Under the pieces are notes generated by a model, which saw only the letters and a list, made by a program, of their open reading frames with translations, searched no databases and was not told where the DNA came from. Position numbers and translations under genes: made by a program. Below are positions 1 through 10,186 of a stretch of 64,000 nt of DNA, piece by piece. The stretch comes from Deltaproteobacteria bacterium (lineage in GTDB: Bacteria > Desulfobacterota > GWC2-55-46), in assembly GCA_016218105.1 (NCBI GenBank), contig JACRET010000001.1, forward strand, positions 1 to 64,000, in the 5' to 3' direction. The stretch's first letter is position 1. Each line of letters opens with the position of its first letter.

Positions 1-41
1 AAGCGTAACCCGACAAATATTATCCACGCCAGACATTACGC

Positions 42-115
42 TGTCATTCCCGAATGCCTTTAATCGGGAATCCAGAAAAAAAGGACGATGGATTCCCGCG
101 TACGCGGGAATGACA
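42..115. repeat. Palindromic intergenic repeat (TGTCATTCCCG...CGGGAATGACA)
   Basis: TGTCATTCCCG at 42-52 is the inverse of CGGGAATGACA at 105-115; internal hairpins ATTCCCGA..TCGGGAAT and GATTCCCGCGTACGCGGGAAT. Confidence 0.7.
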
Positions 116-125
116 AAGACTCTGT

Positions 126-1151
126 TCAAAACAGCCTGTCCTCTCCATTCTCCCTCGGCTTGTACGGGCGGCCGAGGTGCTCGTAGGCCATCGCCGTAGC
201 AATCCTCCCCCTGGGAGTCCTGTTCAGGTAGCCCTCCTGAATAAGATACGGCTCGTAGAGGTCTTCTATCGCGTCCTTCTCCTCGTGCAAAGCAGAGGCA
301 AGGGACTCGATACCGACAGGCCCGCCCCCGAACTTGTCTATTATGGTCAAAAGGAGCCGCCTGTCCATCTTGTCAAACCCCTTGGAGTCTATCTCAAGCA
401 TGGTAAGGGCCTTTGCGGCGACTTCTTTGGTGATTACCCCGCCCGCCTTCACCTGGGCGAAGTCCCTCACCCTACGAAGCAGTCTATTGGCTATCCTCGG
501 AGTCCCCCTCGACCTTCCGGCTATCTCCAGCGCGCCGTCTGACGTCATCTCTATATTCAATATGGAAGCCGACCTGGTGACGATAGTCTTTATCTCTGCA
601 GGGGCGTAAAAATCAAACCGTAATATGACCCCGAACCTGTCCCTCAAAGGCGAGGTCAAGAGCCCCGCCCTCGTGGTCGCGCCAACGAGGGTGAACCTGG
701 GTATCTCAAGCTTGACCGACCTCGCGGAAGGCCCCTGCCCTATCATAATGTCGATGTGGTAGTCCTCCATGGCGGGGTACAGTATCTCTTCGACGACGGT
801 TGAGAGCCTGTGTATCTCGTCTATGAAAAACACGTCCCGCTCTTCGAGGTTCGTAAGTATCGCCGCCAGGTCGCCAGCCTTGTCGATGACAGGGCCGGAG
901 GTGGATTTTATCTGCGTGCCAAGCTCGTTCGCGATGATGTTCGCCATCGTCGTCTTGCCGAGACCCGGAGGGCCGTAGAAGAGCACATGGTCGAGAGCCT
1001 CCTGCCTGCCCTTGGCGGCCTCGACAAAGATCTTCAGGTTCTCTTTTAATTTGTCCTGCCCTATGAAATCGCCGATAAGCTTCGGCCTTAACGTCGCCTC
1101 AAAGCCTTCGTCTTCGATTAATTTTACGGGCGCTATCTCACGGTCTTCCAT
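126..1151 (-). CDS. ruvB: Holliday junction branch migration DNA helicase RuvB
   Basis: [19 protein letters not shown], Walker [36 protein letters not shown]; adjacent to ruvA/ruvC. Confidence 0.98.
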   Translation of the reverse strand: MEDREIAPVKLIEDEGFEATLRPKLIGDFIGQDKLKENLKIFVEAAKGRQEALDHVLFYGPPGLGKTTMANIIANELGTQIKSTSGPVIDKAGDLAAILTNLEERDVFFIDEIHRLSTVVEEILYPAMEDYHIDIMIGQGPSARSVKLEIPRFTLVGATTRAGLLTSPLRDRFGVILRFDFYAPAEIKTIVTRSASILNIEMTSDGALEIAGRSRGTPRIANRLLRRVRDFAQVKAGGVITKEVAAKALTMLEIDSKGFDKMDRRLLLTIIDKFGGGPVGIESLASALHEEKDAIEDLYEPYLIQEGYLNRTPRGRIATAMAYEHLGRPYKPRENGEDRLF

Positions 1152-1305
1152 TATATCCTGACATTAGAGTTTTATTATTTTCTGGAAAGGCACTATAAAC
1201 CACACAGCAGCAAGCCCCCTCCCTTGTTAGATGGACAAAAGGGGTATAATCCCCCTCCCCTCCGCCCTCTCCCGCAGGTGGAGAGGGAACTATGAGGATG
1301 TCAGA

Positions 1306-1905
1306 TCATTTTCTGGAAAGGCACTTTAAAGCCTCTTTAAAGAGTTCCTCGAAACCGCCACCCGGAAGGGCCGTCTTTGACTTTTTTGCCGCCTCTTCCG
1401 CCAGCACGTTCTTGTAGCCCAGATTCTCAAGGGCCGACACCACGTCGGCTGTAAGAGAATCCCTGGATGCAGGAACGGCCGCCTTGGTCTCCGGCTTTGC
1501 GATATTTTTAACCTTGTCCTTAAGCTCCAGTATGAGCCTCTCGGCGGACTTCGCGCCAATGCCGGGTATGGAGCTTAAGCGCGCCTTGTCGCCTGCGCCG
1601 ATGGCCGAGACGAGATCAGCTACGGCTATGCCTGAGAGGATATTACGCGCGAGCTTCGGCCCAACCCCTGTTACGCTTATAAGGAGCTGGAAAGATTCCT
1701 TCTCTTCATGCGTAAGAAAGCCGTAGAGCTGAATGGCGTCTTCCTTATGGTTCATGTGGACGTTAAGGAATACGGTCTCGTTTATTTCAGGGAGCTTATA
1801 GAAGGTAGAGAGCGGAATAAAGACTTCGTAGCCGACCCCGCCTACGTCCACGATTACGGATTCGGTCGTCTTAACGGTCAGTCTGCCGTTTACGTGGGCT
1901 ATCAT
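1306..1905 (-). CDS. ruvA: Holliday junction branch migration protein RuvA
   Basis: MIAHVNGRL..., VTGVGPKLARNILSG, IPGIGAKSAERLILELKDK helix-hairpin-helix motifs. Confidence 0.97.
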   Translation of the reverse strand: MIAHVNGRLTVKTTESVIVDVGGVGYEVFIPLSTFYKLPEINETVFLNVHMNHKEDAIQLYGFLTHEEKESFQLLISVTGVGPKLARNILSGIAVADLVSAIGAGDKARLSSIPGIGAKSAERLILELKDKVKNIAKPETKAAVPASRDSLTADVVSALENLGYKNVLAEEAAKKSKTALPGGGFEELFKEALKCLSRK

Positions 1906-2444
1906 GATTTTATGGGGGCGGCCCCGGAGGCGCGCTTCCGTTTTAAAACGGCCTGTTCATGGAGATGGAGGCCCGGATGGAAGTGATTTATATGGCATAT
2001 GGCTGCGGCGAGCGCGTCAGCCGCGTCCGGCTTTACCGGTTCGGTTATCTTAAGGAGCGCCTTTATCATCTGATTTACCTGCTCCTTTTCCGCGTTCCCG
2101 TAACCCGTTACGGCCTGCTTTATGGCCCTTGGCGCGTATTCGAATACTTGAAGGCCGCTTGAAGCGGCCGCCAGGAGGGCCACACCTCTGGCATGGCCGA
2201 GCGTTATGGCGCTCCTTACGTTCCTGGCGAAAAAGACGGATTCAACCGATACAGCGTCCGGCTTTAAGTCACGGATCACGGAGGAGAGCCCCTCCGATAT
2301 CAGGAGGAGGCGTCCTGAAAGTTCCATCCCCTCGTCAAGGGCGATAGTGCCGCTGGAGATATGTATGAGCTTACCGCCGCCGCCCTTTTCTACAAGGCCC
2401 CATCCTGTAACGTGGCTTCCGGGGTCAATGCCCAATATTCTCAA
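1902..2444 (-). CDS. ruvC: Crossover junction endodeoxyribonuclease RuvC
   Basis: RILGIDPGSHVTGWGLV, VFFARNVRSAITLGHARGVALLAA, DAADALAAAICH. Start moved from 2492 to a TTG at 2444 (TTG AGA ATA TTG GGC) with AGAGAGG 5 nt upstream; the upstream codons lie in a repeat. Confidence 0.93.
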   Translation of the reverse strand: MRILGIDPGSHVTGWGLVEKGGGGKLIHISSGTIALDEGMELSGRLLLISEGLSSVIRDLKPDAVSVESVFFARNVRSAITLGHARGVALLAAASSGLQVFEYAPRAIKQAVTGYGNAEKEQVNQMIKALLKITEPVKPDAADALAAAICHINHFHPGLHLHEQAVLKRKRASGAAPIKS

Positions 2445-2458
2445 ATCGGCCTCTCTGT

Positions 2459-2519
2459 CAGGATGTTGAAAAAGTCCATCCATGGATTGCACAGGAGGGT
2501 TTTTTTCAACACCCTCCTG
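2459..2519. repeat. Short TIR-like repeat between yebC stop and ruvC start
   Basis: CAGGATGTTGAAAAAGTCCATC...TTTTTTTCAACACCCTCCTG; same end pattern as the element at 32814-32936. Confidence 0.5.
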
Positions 2520-2526
2520 GTTTTAC

Positions 2527-3279
2527 TTAGGCTATATTCGCCATATCCTCGGCGGAGATATCGAAATTCGCGTAAACAGTCTGCACATCGTCAAGATCTT
2601 CCAGATCCTCCAGGAGATTCAACACCTGCTGTGCAACCTTGCCCTCCACCTTTACGGTCGTCTTGGGGATCATCGAGATATCGGCGTTTGTATATTTTAT
2701 CCCGGCCTGATCGAAGGCGGATCTTACCTTGTTGAAATCAGTGTGTTCGGTATAGACCTCAAATATACCGTCCTCCTGATTAGGGACTACATCCTCGGCC
2801 CCCGCCTCAAGCGCGGCTTCCATGAGTTTTTCTTCGGATATCGAACCCATGTCGAAGGTAAAAAAGCCTTTCTTCTCGAACATGTAAGCGACCGACCCGC
2901 TCTGCCCGAGACTTCCGTTATACCGTGTAAAGGCGTGCCGCACCTCGGAGGCTGTCCTGTTCCTGTTATCCGTCATAAAGTTTACGATTACGGCGACCCC
3001 GCCCGGCCCGTAGCCCTCGTAAGTGCCTTCCTCGTAAGTTACGCCCTGAAGCTCGCCGGCGCCTTTCTTTATGGCCCTGTCGATATTATCCGCCGGAAGG
3101 TTTTCAGCCTTGGCCTTGTCGATAGCCGCCCTCAGGCGCGGGTTGCCGTTAGGGTCGCTTCCGCCGACCTTCGCGGCCACCATCATCTCTTTCACGAGCT
3201 TTGTAAATATCTTGCCCTTCTTGGCGTCTGTTTTGGCTTTCTTATGCTTTATATTGGCCCATTTTGAATGACCTGACAT
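2527..3279 (-). CDS. yebC: YebC/PmpR family DNA-binding regulatory protein
   Basis: [43 protein letters not shown]. Start set at MSGHSKW (3279) rather than the ORF-track start 3363. Confidence 0.96.
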   Translation of the reverse strand: MSGHSKWANIKHKKAKTDAKKGKIFTKLVKEMMVAAKVGGSDPNGNPRLRAAIDKAKAENLPADNIDRAIKKGAGELQGVTYEEGTYEGYGPGGVAVIVNFMTDNRNRTASEVRHAFTRYNGSLGQSGSVAYMFEKKGFFTFDMGSISEEKLMEAALEAGAEDVVPNQEDGIFEVYTEHTDFNKVRSAFDQAGIKYTNADISMIPKTTVKVEGKVAQQVLNLLEDLEDLDDVQTVYANFDISAEDMANIA

Positions 3280-3537
3280 CAAAAACCCCCGGATAGTAGA
3301 GTATGTGTAATACCCACCGCCCCTTTTGCAGAGGCGATATAATGGATTATGTTTACATAACACAAAAGACGGAACTTTGCAATTTCAAATGGAAAACGAA
3401 GCGCGCGAGACCCCCCTCTCACTTGACAGCATAAGTGAAAGGCGCATAAAATTAATAAGCTGCCCAACTGCACAAACAAAAGTATGAACGCGGCCTAAAG
3501 ACCGAATTTTCCAACTGGCTTTATTAAGAGGTAAAAG

Positions 3538-3948
3538 ATGAGCGGTGAAAAGATAATTAAAACCGAAGAGGAATGGAAAAAAATACTTACCCCTGAGCAG
3601 TTCAAGGTTACAAGGAAGAAAGGGACTGAGCGGGCGTTCTCGGGTGAATACGCCCACACTAAAGAGGACGGGGTCTATAAATGCGTCTGCTGCGGCAACG
3701 AGCTCTTCAACTCTAAGGAAAAATACGACTCCGGCACAGGGTGGCCTAGTTTCAGAGCCCCTATCACCCCGGATAAGGTCAGCCTGCAAACTGACAGAGG
3801 CCTTTTTACAAGCAGGATAGAGGTATTATGCGCGAGGTGCGACGCGCACCTGGGCCATGTATTCGACGACGGCCCTCCGCCTGCCGGAAAGCGGTACTGC
3901 TTGAATTCCGCCGCGCTTACACTGGAGAGGGAGAAAGCGCCAAAATAA
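3538..3948 (+). CDS. msrB: Peptide-methionine (R)-S-oxide reductase MsrB
   Basis: YKCVCCGNELFNSKEKYDSGTGWPSF, CARCDAHLGHVFDDGPPPAGKRYCLNSAAL. Confidence 0.97.
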   Translation: MSGEKIIKTEEEWKKILTPEQFKVTRKKGTERAFSGEYAHTKEDGVYKCVCCGNELFNSKEKYDSGTGWPSFRAPITPDKVSLQTDRGLFTSRIEVLCARCDAHLGHVFDDGPPPAGKRYCLNSAALTLEREKAPK

Positions 3949-3992
3949 CCGTGTGCCTCTTCTTAAGCGGCGGCCACTTGAAAAAAAAGCAG

Positions 3993-4254
3993 GGCCCGTT
4001 CACCGAACGGGCCGAGAACAACGGAAACCCTGCAGCAAGCAAAACCTCTCCTCCTCGACGGGAGGGGACTGAGGGGAGGGTGAAAATTCATTCCAGTCAG
4101 ATAAAGCCCTTTTGCGCGCTGCCGCGCGCTTTTGGGTATTGGCTCCGCGTGCTGTGCAATGAAAACAGAGGCTTGCTCGTTCTCTCTCCTTTATGCTCGC
4201 TTCGAAATACCCTTGGTATTTTTGAAAACAAAATCTAAAAACGAAAGTCATTGC
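3993..4254 (-). repeat. Dispersed structured repeat family R1, copy A (between convergent genes)
   Basis: GGCCCGTTC-ACC-GAACGGGCC hairpin (3993-4013) plus (minus strand) GCGGAGCCAATACCCAAAAGCGCGCGGCAGCGCGCAAAAGGGCTTTAT; matched by copy B at 31188-31470. Confidence 0.7.
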
Positions 4255-4272
4255 GGGCTTTACCCAACGCGG

Positions 4273-5334
4273 CTATCGTCCCTTGGGCTGTGGCGGTTCA
4301 TTTTCATCCTGAAGTCCATCAGAGTAGACGCCGTTACGGCCGGCCTCCTTTGCGTGATAAAGAGCGGCATCGGCGCGCTTGAGTAAACTCTCGGCTGTCT
4401 CCCCGGGCCTGACCTCGGCAATGCCGATTGAAAGGGTTGTCATTAATTCGACGTCGCCAAGCAGAAACCGGGTCGTCCTTATGGCGGCGTTGACCTTCCA
4501 GGCGACATCCGTCGCGGTCTTGATGTCCGTCTTTATCAAAATAAGGGCAAACTCGTCGCCGCCGAACCTTGCCAGAAAGTCGCTCTTGCGCAAAACCACC
4601 TTGATCTTTGACACCATGCCTTTAAGTACCCGGTCGCCTGCCTGATGGCCATGCGTGTCATTTATGGTCTTGAAGTTATCCGCGTCGATCATCATGAGAG
4701 AGAATGGGTCGTTATAGCGTTGCCGCAAACTTATCATCTCCGCCAGTTTTTCATCAAAATAGGCTCGATTAGCGATTTGGGTCAGGCCGTCGATACGGAC
4801 AGTCGTTTTCAATTCCTCAATTTGACTGCGCTGAGTGTTCATAACGGCCTGTGAGCTGGCAAGTTCATTTTTGAGCATTGTATTGTTGGCGATCACCCGG
4901 TCAATTTCCGTTATGAGGAGTGATTGCGCCGACGCCAGCTCAGGGGGAAGCCCTGCATTATTAATGCTCTTCTTTATGTCAATTAGAGCCTGGGACGCAT
5001 TGCTTGCCGCCTGGTCAGCCCGCATGATGACCGATGTCAATGTAAGAAGAATACTCCGGATGGTTTGAGCGGAATCGCTTATCTGCTGTTCGCGTGGGTC
5101 TACAGGCGGCGTGACAGGCGCGTGCGGCTGTTTGACCTCTTTTTGCGCCTTTGGGGCAACCGGCTTTCTCCTGAAACGGTTGCGCAGGCGCGAAAAAGGC
5201 GCGGCAACGCCCCGCCCAATCGCGCCCATAAGGCTGTCAACGCCCTTGGTCTGGAGCAGACCGGCAACAAGGTGGATAATAAGGCCGAAAAGAAGCCCGG
5301 CGCTAAAAAGAAGTATATATGGCAACAATTCCAT
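4273..5334 (-). CDS. Membrane-anchored GGDEF-domain protein (predicted diguanylate cyclase)
   Basis: N-terminal TM segment; DGLTQIANRAYFDEKL..DADNFKTINDTHGHQAGDRVL..LARFGGDEFALIL. Confidence 0.93.
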   Translation of the reverse strand: MELLPYILLFSAGLLFGLIIHLVAGLLQTKGVDSLMGAIGRGVAAPFSRLRNRFRRKPVAPKAQKEVKQPHAPVTPPVDPREQQISDSAQTIRSILLTLTSVIMRADQAASNASQALIDIKKSINNAGLPPELASAQSLLITEIDRVIANNTMLKNELASSQAVMNTQRSQIEELKTTVRIDGLTQIANRAYFDEKLAEMISLRQRYNDPFSLMMIDADNFKTINDTHGHQAGDRVLKGMVSKIKVVLRKSDFLARFGGDEFALILIKTDIKTATDVAWKVNAAIRTTRFLLGDVELMTTLSIGIAEVRPGETAESLLKRADAALYHAKEAGRNGVYSDGLQDENEPPQPKGR

Positions 5335-5480
5335 GTAATATGCCCTGACGTGGAGTTTTGCAGGACGACTGAGCCGGCCTGCCTAAGTAGCGTTTGAGCC
5401 GGGTTACGGAACTAAACGCTACATCTCAAGGCTCATTATTTCAGTAAAAAAACTCAACCCGGCCCTGCAAGGTGACAAGG

Positions 5481-5696
5481 TTACACCTTTTTCAAAAAAC
5501 ATGTCTTGAGCACGATGGTGGTTTTCCCTTCACGGCACTCAATCTCTTCGTTTTTAGAAGTGGTGCGGATATTTTTAAAGACCTTTCCTCTTTTGAGCGT
5601 GATGGAAGAACCTTTTACCTTTAAATCTTTAATGAGTTGCACGGAGTCCCCTTCAGTGAGAACTGTTCCATTGCTGTCTTTTATGTCCATGATCAC
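5481..5696 (-). CDS. PhnA/YjdM-like C-terminal domain protein
   Basis: DIKDSNGTVLTEGDSVQLIKDLKVKGSSITLKRGKVFKNIRTT pattern of the PhnA domain; no zinc ribbon. Confidence 0.8.
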   Translation of the reverse strand: MIMDIKDSNGTVLTEGDSVQLIKDLKVKGSSITLKRGKVFKNIRTTSKNEEIECREGKTTIVLKTCFLKKV

Positions 5697-5776
5697 CTTT
5701 CCTGATAATTATAAAATTGTACTTCGATCTGTTTAGTTACGTTGGTCGGGCTAAGGCCTTCACACGCAAAGGTTCT

Positions 5777-6712
5777 TTATCCTGTTTCGGGTAAAAAGCT
5801 CGGGATGCTGATTCCTTTGAAGGGCTGGAATTCTCCCCACACCTGGTAAAGGTGTGTCTCCACATTTCTGGCCTTCCATTCGTACATCTGGCTGACTAAT
5901 TTGCAGCAATCCATAGGTATGACGGAAAGTACCCCCTCGCCCTTATATCTTTCGAGCGAGGAAAGTATTAATGCGGCGGCAGCCTCTTCTGTCCTGGCCA
6001 CACCCGGCCCGATCATGTTGAGGGCTGGGTGCTTGATCGATATCATGAAGCCATCCAGGCATCCCTGAGTAGTCTCAATTACCTTTACTTGAAAGAGGCC
6101 GCGTTTATTCTCTATCGCATACAAGTAATCCTGCAGACGCTTTATGCCGCTCAACTCAAATTCCAGTTCTCCCATTGAATGCGCGTCGCCGATCGTTGCA
6201 TCTCTGACCATGTCGAGACCGCGCACCTTGCCTCTGATTCCATCAGCCGGAACAGAGATGACCATGTCATGATAGGTTTTCCGCGGCACGAAACCTGATT
6301 TATTGTACAGGGAGAATGAATCCATGTTGATCGCGCTCCCGACCAGGCGAAGAGATTTGTAGCCCTTGCTCCTTGTAAAATCTATAATATATTTCACCAG
6401 GGCCTTGCCTATGCCCCTGCCGCCATAACTCGGATGAACGCTCATGATCCCCAGGCTGACATGATATTCCCTTGGGTGATAAAAACACGCCCCCATCATT
6501 CGTTTAGTCTTTTTATTTATCGCCGCGATGCTGCAAGCGGGGGAAAGGTCGTTATAAATGTCATAAAAGACAGCCGCATCCTCCGGCGGGCACCTGAAAT
6601 AATCCATGCCCCAGCCCTTCTTCCAATACCAGGCGTTAAAGGAGCTGTGCACCAGGTCGGCATATTCGCTTTTGTCGCTCTCTTCCAGCGGTCTCAATTC
6701 AAAATCAAACAT
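5777..6712 (-). CDS. GNAT-family N-acetyltransferase
   Basis: LGIMSVHPSYGGRGIGKALVKYIIDFTRSKGYKSLRLVGS acetyl-CoA binding motif; C-terminal second domain. Confidence 0.85.
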   Translation of the reverse strand: MFDFELRPLEESDKSEYADLVHSSFNAWYWKKGWGMDYFRCPPEDAAVFYDIYNDLSPACSIAAINKKTKRMMGACFYHPREYHVSLGIMSVHPSYGGRGIGKALVKYIIDFTRSKGYKSLRLVGSAINMDSFSLYNKSGFVPRKTYHDMVISVPADGIRGKVRGLDMVRDATIGDAHSMGELEFELSGIKRLQDYLYAIENKRGLFQVKVIETTQGCLDGFMISIKHPALNMIGPGVARTEEAAAALILSSLERYKGEGVLSVIPMDCCKLVSQMYEWKARNVETHLYQVWGEFQPFKGISIPSFLPETG

Positions 6713-6874
6713 GAACAGATTCCCCTTTTGTTTGATATTTATCTTATGTCTATTTTCAGGAAGAATATACGATTACCATCCTATACGGTCAAATATGGCT
6801 TCAGGACGGAGCGCAGAAAATCACAAGGATGACAATGTAAAATTATTACAGTTCTTTACACTTATCAAGCAAAA

Positions 6875-6983
6875 TTCAATTACCCTGCCATAAATGGCAG
6901 GGATTGTCGGCAAGGTACCTGTCTTTTATAAGCCTAAACTTTGACCCGTCCTTAAAGGGCAGGATTCCGCCGGGCACCTGATT
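6875..6983. repeat. Two-hairpin palindromic repeat family R3, copy 1
   Basis: TTCAATTACCCTGCCATAAATGGCAGGGATTGTCGGCAAGGTAC...TTTGACCC..GGATTCCGCCGGGCACC; near-identical layout at 46480-46592. Confidence 0.7.
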
Positions 6984-7087
6984 GAATGCTCCACGCAGAA
7001 AGTGAGAACTCGAACTGTAAGGATGTTAGGTTTTTTATTCGCGGAAGGCTGAGGGGTAGCGGGATCGATGCATTTTCAATATGTATG

Positions 7088-7123
7088 GCGAGCGGATTCC
7101 CCGCAGCTTGCCACAGGGAGCTT
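7088..7123. repeat. REP-like palindrome
   Basis: GCGAGCGGATTCCCCGCAGCTTGCCACAGGGAGCTT; reverse-complement relative at 29910-29945. Confidence 0.6.
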
Positions 7124-7192
7124 CAATTACCCTGCCACAAAACGGCAGGGTTGCAGGGCAGTTACTTACCTTTTATGTATACGCCGATGGCC
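7122..7192. repeat. Partial/degenerate R3 copy
   Basis: CTTCAATTACCCTGCCACAAAACGGCAGGGTTG... shares its 5' hairpin with 6875-6983. Confidence 0.55.
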
Positions 7193-7234
7193 CGCCATTA
7201 AATGAATGGAACTTCCGTCTGGCACCATTTAAAC

Positions 7235-8653
7235 TCAGATACCAGGCTCCCTTATCTTAAGCTCCTTCATCTTTATAAAAAGGGTATTTCGGTGGATCTT
7301 CATCACCCTGGCGGCCTCAAGCCTGTTCCAGTTGGTTCTATTCAACACCCCTATTATGTACCTGCGTTCAAAAAGCTTGCACGCCTCTTTGTAGTCCTTC
7401 ACGTCTTTTGCGGCATGCTCGTCAAATGCCCCGTCGAAGATACCCTGAGGGAGGTCTTCAAAGCCGATAGAAAACCCTTCCCTTGATATGACTACAAGCC
7501 TCTCGATAAGGTTCTCAAGCTCTCTGACATTTCCGGGCCACGAGTAGCCAAAGAAGGCTTTTATCGCCTCATCCGTGATGCCGGTTATTTTTTTCCCGCA
7601 CTTCTTGCCATGCTTTTCGAGAAAATGCCTTACAAGCAGCGGTATGTCTTCTTTCCTCTCGCGAAGGGGCGGAAGCTCGATGGGTACGACTTTCAGCCTG
7701 TAATAAAGGTCTTCTCTGAAGCTGCCTCTGCGCACAGCGTTCTCAAGGTCTACATTTGTAGCCGCTATCACCCTTATATCCACTTTAACAGGCATATTCG
7801 ACCCGACACGCTCGAAGGATTTTTCCTGGAGCACCCGCAGTAATTTTATTTGAAGGTGCATGGGAAGGGTCGACACCTCGTCAAGAAACACCGTGCCGCC
7901 GTCAGCGTATTCGAATTTTCCGACCTTCCTCGCGTGCGCGCCCGTAAACGCGCCCTTCTCGTGGCCGAACAGCTCGCTCTCCATAAGCTCCGAGGGTACC
8001 GCCCCGCAGTTAAACGCGACAAAGGGCTTGTTCTTCCTATCCCCTATCGACTGGATTGCTCGCGCCACCAGTTCTTTTCCTGTACCGCTTTCTCCCGTGA
8101 TCAATACACTCGAAGGGGTACGCCCCACCATCTGTATCAGCTCGAATAACTTCTTCATCTTTGGGGATATGCTTATTATCTCTCCGTAACTCTGGCTTTT
8201 AAGTTCTTCTTTTAGGTAATTTACTTCGCTTTTGAGGGTAAGCGTATCCGCGAACCTCCTGATAGTGGAAAGGAGGTCGTCATTCTCAAAAGGCTTGGTT
8301 ATGTAATCGTACGCCCCTTTTTTGAGCGCCGACACGGCCTGCTGCGCGCTGTCGGAAGCTGACAGCATCACAACACCTACCTCGCGGTCGATATTCTTGA
8401 TCATCTCTAGGGCCTGCAGGCCGTTTACGCCCGGCAGGTTCACATCCATAAGAATTATATCTATGGAACCCGTCTTGACCGCCTCAAGCGCCTCGTAGGC
8501 ATCTCTTGCCATCATTGTATCGTATTGGTCATTGAGCAGGAATTGAAGCATCCCCCTCATCGGCTCTTCATCATCGACAATCAAGATCACCGGTCTTCTC
8601 ATAGTCATAGCTGCCACCAATTTTGTGTTGTAATTTCTTGAAAGCACCCCCAT
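7235..8653 (-). CDS. Sigma-54-dependent NtrC-family response regulator
   Basis: REC ([20 protein letters not shown]), AAA+ ([21 protein letters not shown]), HTH C-terminus. ATG at 8653 preceded by AAAGGAAG preferred over TTG at 8674. Confidence 0.95.
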   Translation of the reverse strand: MGVLSRNYNTKLVAAMTMRRPVILIVDDEEPMRGMLQFLLNDQYDTMMARDAYEALEAVKTGSIDIILMDVNLPGVNGLQALEMIKNIDREVGVVMLSASDSAQQAVSALKKGAYDYITKPFENDDLLSTIRRFADTLTLKSEVNYLKEELKSQSYGEIISISPKMKKLFELIQMVGRTPSSVLITGESGTGKELVARAIQSIGDRKNKPFVAFNCGAVPSELMESELFGHEKGAFTGAHARKVGKFEYADGGTVFLDEVSTLPMHLQIKLLRVLQEKSFERVGSNMPVKVDIRVIAATNVDLENAVRRGSFREDLYYRLKVVPIELPPLRERKEDIPLLVRHFLEKHGKKCGKKITGITDEAIKAFFGYSWPGNVRELENLIERLVVISREGFSIGFEDLPQGIFDGAFDEHAAKDVKDYKEACKLFERRYIIGVLNRTNWNRLEAARVMKIHRNTLFIKMKELKIREPGI

Positions 8654-8705
8654 AATGGCTTCCTTTCCGCTCAAATATTTAACTAATTATTTATTATACA
8701 CCATA

Positions 8706-8734
8706 TATTTAGCATATAATAAAAATAATGTCAA
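8706..8734 (-). promoter_or_regulatory. Candidate sigma-70 promoter
   Basis: TTGACA (8729-8734), 17 bp, TAAATA (8706-8711) upstream of the NtrC-family regulator. Confidence 0.45.
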
Positions 8735-8815
8735 CTATTGTTTAGTCAATAAATGATGTTTTTAAATAAATAGTTTGCCCGAGGGCTCTTGGGTGTGGTT
8801 TCAATGGTGGAGGGC

Positions 8816-10186
8816 TTACTGGTTTAAAGCATCGGTCTCATGGTCGATGCCGTAGCTCTTTATCTTTCGATATAAATGGCTCCTTTCTATGCCGATAGAT
8901 TCGGCTGTTTTTGAGATATTGCCTCCGCATTCCTTCAACTTCCTGATTATGAACTCTTTTTCGAACTCGCGCCTGGCTTCCTTAAGGAGCGTTGACCTGA
9001 AGAGGTTCTTCGGGTTTGACGGATGAGCACCCCTTATATAAGAGGGCACGTCCTCGGCCGTTATGATGTTGGAGGGCGTCATTATAACAAGCCTCTCTAT
9101 CATGTTTTTAAGCTCCCTGACATTACCGGGCCAGTCGTAATTCGTAAGCACCTTCATGGCCTCGTCATTTATCTTGATGCACTCGCGCGCCGTTTCCCTG
9201 CAGAACTCCTTGAGGAAATGCTCTATGAACAGCGGGATATCCTCCACCCGCTCACGGAGAGGCAGGACATGGAAAGGTATCACGTTAAGCCTGTAGTAAA
9301 GGTCTTCGCGGAAAGACCCTTTGACTATCTGCTCTTTGAGGTTTTTGTTCGTGGCGGCTATTACGCGCACATCCACAGAAATATGCTCGTTGCCCCCTAC
9401 CCTCTCGAAGCTCTGCTCCTGGAGTATCCTTAATATCTTTGCCTGGGTCTTAAGGCTCATGTCGCCTATCTCATCAAGGAATATCGTACCCTTGTCCGCG
9501 AGGTCGAACTTTCCTTTCTTCTGCGCCACGGCGCTCGTGAACGCGCCCTTTTCATGGCCGAAGAGCTCGCTTTCTATTAGCTCTTCCGGAATAGCCGCGC
9601 AGTTCACCTCTATGAAGGGCTTGCCTGACCTGTTCGACAAGAGATGTATGTTCCTTGCCACGAACTCCTTGCCTGTTCCGTTCTCACCGGTTATAAGAAC
9701 CCATGAGTTGCTTGGCGCGACCCTTCCAATGTCGCTGCGTAAAGCCTTTATGGACTTTGATTGGCCTATTATCTCGTACTTCGACCATGCCTTGGAACGG
9801 AGCAGACTGTTTTCCTCGATAAGCCGCTTCTGCTCCAAAGCGTGCTCAGCCGTCAGGATGACCTTATCGAGCGAAAGAGGCTTCTCTATGAAATCGTAAG
9901 CGCCGAGCTTGGTGGTCCTGACGGCCGTCTCAATGTTTGCATGGCCCGATATCATTATGATCGGAAGCGTCGGGTACTTAAGCTTGATGATCTTCAGCGC
10001 TTCTATGCCGTCCATGCCCGGAAGCCAGATGTCGAGCAAAACCATGTCCGGTACTTTTGAGTCGAGCTTACGGAGTGATTCCTCGGCGCTCCCCGCGGTA
10101 ACGACAGTAAAGCCCTCGTCCTTGAAAACGCCTTCGAGCGCATCTCTTATGTCTTTCTCATCGTCCACTATGAGGACTGTCTTCAT
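8816..10186 (-). CDS. ntrX: Sigma-54-dependent response regulator, NtrX-like
   Basis: REC + AAA+ + Fis-type HTH; 4-nt overlap with an NtrY-like kinase. Confidence 0.88.
   Translation of the reverse strand: MKTVLIVDDEKDIRDALEGVFKDEGFTVVTAGSAEESLRKLDSKVPDMVLLDIWLPGMDGIEALKIIKLKYPTLPIIMISGHANIETAVRTTKLGAYDFIEKPLSLDKVILTAEHALEQKRLIEENSLLRSKAWSKYEIIGQSKSIKALRSDIGRVAPSNSWVLITGENGTGKEFVARNIHLLSNRSGKPFIEVNCAAIPEELIESELFGHEKGAFTSAVAQKKGKFDLADKGTIFLDEIGDMSLKTQAKILRILQEQSFERVGGNEHISVDVRVIAATNKNLKEQIVKGSFREDLYYRLNVIPFHVLPLRERVEDIPLFIEHFLKEFCRETARECIKINDEAMKVLTNYDWPGNVRELKNMIERLVIMTPSNIITAEDVPSYIRGAHPSNPKNLFRSTLLKEARREFEKEFIIRKLKECGGNISKTAESIGIERSHLYRKIKSYGIDHETDALNQ

Noticed and set aside
2482-3267. 261-aa plus-strand ORF
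   Set aside because: Antisense to yebC, whose product is clearly recognisable; typical shadow ORF of biased codon usage.
6875-7192. Intact insertion sequence
   Set aside because: No transposase ORF in the region; only palindromic non-coding repeats.
9321-9899. 192-aa plus-strand ORF
   Set aside because: Antisense to the NtrX-like AAA+ domain; no recognisable family.
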